Part shown: in pieces, positions 5,190-6,078 of the stretch
Layout: the number at the start of each line of letters is the position of its first letter
Numbering within the stretch: position 1 is the first letter of the stretch
Origin: Beijerinckiaceae bacterium
Lineage (GTDB): Bacteria; Pseudomonadota; Alphaproteobacteria; Rhizobiales; Beijerinckiaceae
Direction of reading: 5' to 3'
Length of the DNA stretch: 6,078 nucleotides
Assembly (NCBI GenBank): GCA_947380915.1
Contig: CANCSY010000199.1
Span: 1-6,078, forward strand
The notes under the pieces: model-generated
Databases searched by the model: none
Told to the model about the DNA's origin: nothing
The model's input: the letters and a program-made list of their open reading frames with translations, nothing else
Translations under genes and position numbers: made by a program

Positions 5190-5969
5190 ATGGTTAAAGA
5201 ATTCCTGCAGGGATCCGTTATCACAGTTACTGCCCGCAATGTCTGGAACACAGCCATGCTTGAACGAATTCAATCTGACGCCACCCTGCCCAAAGCAGCC
5301 GCACCCAATCCCGCCAATCGAGCGGAACTGGTCATTGCGCCAGCGCCTCCCTCGACGGAGTTGCGGGAAAAAGCCGTGGCGCCCGTCGGCAATATTCAGC
5401 GATCCCCTGCGGAGGTTGATCTGTTCAACGCCTCGGCGCGGGCAATTCAGCAGACGCGCGACGGGTTTCGCGAGATTCATCGCATCGAGATGGATCTTCA
5501 GGAGCTCGAAAAGCTCTATGAGAAGATCCTGCCGGGCTACAAGGCCCTGAAAGAGAAGATCGAGGCCCCCGCATTGGTCCATGCCGCAATGACTGCGGCT
5601 GCCGGGGTGGACGCTTTCCAAGCCAGGGCCTCCGGGGCGAGCAACGCGCAGGGCGCGCCAGCGGCTGTCGCCGAGCCTCAAACATCGACCGAAAGGGAAA
5701 GAACCCTTGCGCGCATCGAGGCGGCGATGATGAAAGTGGGCGCGCTTCGTTCCAAGCTGACGGATTCACGAGCCAGCGCCCATGACAGGCTCTTGAATAT
5801 CAATGCCTCCATGAGCGGCCTCAATATGGCTCGCATGCAGGTGAGTGATGACAAGGTAATGACATCGCTCGCTTCCTCCGCCTGCGAAACCATCATGATG
5901 AACGTGCGCAGTGTTGTGGTCGCCCATGGCAACGTCTCTCCCGATCTGGTGCGGCTGATTCTCAACTGA
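5190..5969 (+). CDS. Hypothetical coiled-coil protein, 259 residues
   Basis: I do not recognise this protein. From ATG 5190 it has 259 residues. An Ala/Pro-rich, low-complexity stretch at 31-67 is followed by a strongly charged helical segment at 93-126 (REIHRIEMDLQELEKLYEK, then KALKEKIE), likely a coiled coil. A second Ala/Gly/Pro-rich linker (130-165) leads to another long helical region (168-215), and the C-terminus is a mixed hydrophobic block (225-259). There is no evident signal peptide or membrane segment. GAGG (5180-5183) six bases before the ATG supports 5190. ATG 5178 has no ribosome site, ATG 5256 has a weak one, and ATG 5088 would run through the AT-rich promoter stretch. Codons near the start are less GC-rich than later ones. 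The gene is divergent from the Sel1 operon and is closed by the terminator at 5996-6022, so it is probably monocistronic. Confidence 0.75.
   Translation: MVKEFLQGSVITVTARNVWNTAMLERIQSDATLPKAAAPNPANRAELVIAPAPPSTELREKAVAPVGNIQRSPAEVDLFNASARAIQQTRDGFREIHRIEMDLQELEKLYEKILPGYKALKEKIEAPALVHAAMTAAAGVDAFQARASGASNAQGAPAAVAEPQTSTERERTLARIEAAMMKVGALRSKLTDSRASAHDRLLNINASMSGLNMARMQVSDDKVMTSLASSACETIMMNVRSVVVAHGNVSPDLVRLILN
5199..5216. other. Three contiguous 6-base palindromes (EcoRI-PstI-BamHI)
   Basis: GAATTC, CTGCAG and GGATCC follow one another with no intervening base, nine bases into the proposed coding sequence, and encode E-F-L-Q-G-S. The order is like that of a cloning polylinker. The neighbourhood also has single HindIII (5041), PstI (5063), NcoI (5086) and EcoRI (5266) sites, so chance in this less GC-rich stretch is possible. 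Confidence 0.5.
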
Positions 5970-5995
5970 TCGAACCATCCAACCGTCGTCGGCAT

Positions 5996-6022
5996 AAAAG
6001 CGCACCCGGGTGCGCTTTTTTT
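5996..6022 (+). terminator. Strong intrinsic terminator after the coiled-coil gene
   Basis: The arms AAAAGCGCACCC (5996-6007) and GGGTGCGCTTTT (6008-6019) form a perfect 24-base palindrome. As RNA it gives a GC-rich stem GCGCAC/GTGCGC with a CCGG loop, followed by seven T (6016-6022). It begins 26 bases after the stop codon at 5969. The four A on the left side give weak potential to terminate leftward transcripts as well. Confidence 0.9.
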
Positions 6023-6078
6023 GTTTTCCCCGCGAAAAGGATGGGCTGATGGGCTGATTGCTTAAAGTAAGTCGCCTT
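6023..6078. other. Right-edge non-coding stretch with a small tandem repeat
   Basis: Nothing coding can be supported in these last bases. The octamer GATGGGCT occurs twice in tandem at 6040-6055 and is followed by a partial third unit (GATTG). This may be simple slippage. Confidence 0.4.

Noticed and set aside
5184..5197. CtrA-like site (TTAA-N6-TTAG on the minus strand)
   Set aside because: The consensus is TTAA-N7-TTAA; here the spacing is one base short and one half-site is imperfect, and it sits on the proposed start codon.
6040..6060. Start of a repeat array at the right edge
   Set aside because: Only two full 8-base units and a partial third are present, which is too few and too short for a CRISPR or functional repeat array.

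Overview
The window is GC-rich chromosomal DNA. The best guess is an alphaproteobacterium: the seryl-tRNA synthetase begins MHDIR, as in that class, a class I polyhydroxyalkanoate (PHA) synthase is present, and the Sel1-type envelope protein has a style common there. No rRNA, tRNA, transposase or CRISPR array is visible, and the genus cannot be fixed from this sequence.

Left half (1-3252): two conserved metabolic genes on the minus strand. phaC (3252 to 1243) makes the storage polyester PHA. serS (1112 to the left edge) is cut off by the window and lacks its last part. The 130 bases between them hold two interlocked inverted repeats and a weak serS promoter candidate. Long plus-strand open frames opposite phaC and serS are GC-rich antisense shadows.

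The 251-base region 3253-3503 separates phaC from a divergent winged-helix gene. It holds a dyad (CCTTGC-N7-GCAAGG), a pair of direct repeats (GCATARGTCG) and a short perfect hairpin. It is the likely control region for phaC and the regulator-like gene.

Right half (3504-6078): four small genes with little or no recognisable function. The winged-helix gene (+) converges, with a 6-base gap, on a two-gene minus-strand operon: a secreted Sel1-repeat protein followed by a 166-residue orphan. Divergent from that operon, across a relatively AT-rich intergenic stretch, lies a 259-residue coiled-coil orphan (+). It is closed by a strong intrinsic terminator at 5996-6022.

The points most worth checking are the putative operator upstream of phaC, the basic disordered N-terminal extension of PhaC, the interlocked repeats after the phaC stop, and three contiguous restriction palindromes (EcoRI-PstI-BamHI) near the start of the coiled-coil gene. 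Nothing here amounts to a clearly new biological system; the right-hand orphan cluster is the least explained part.
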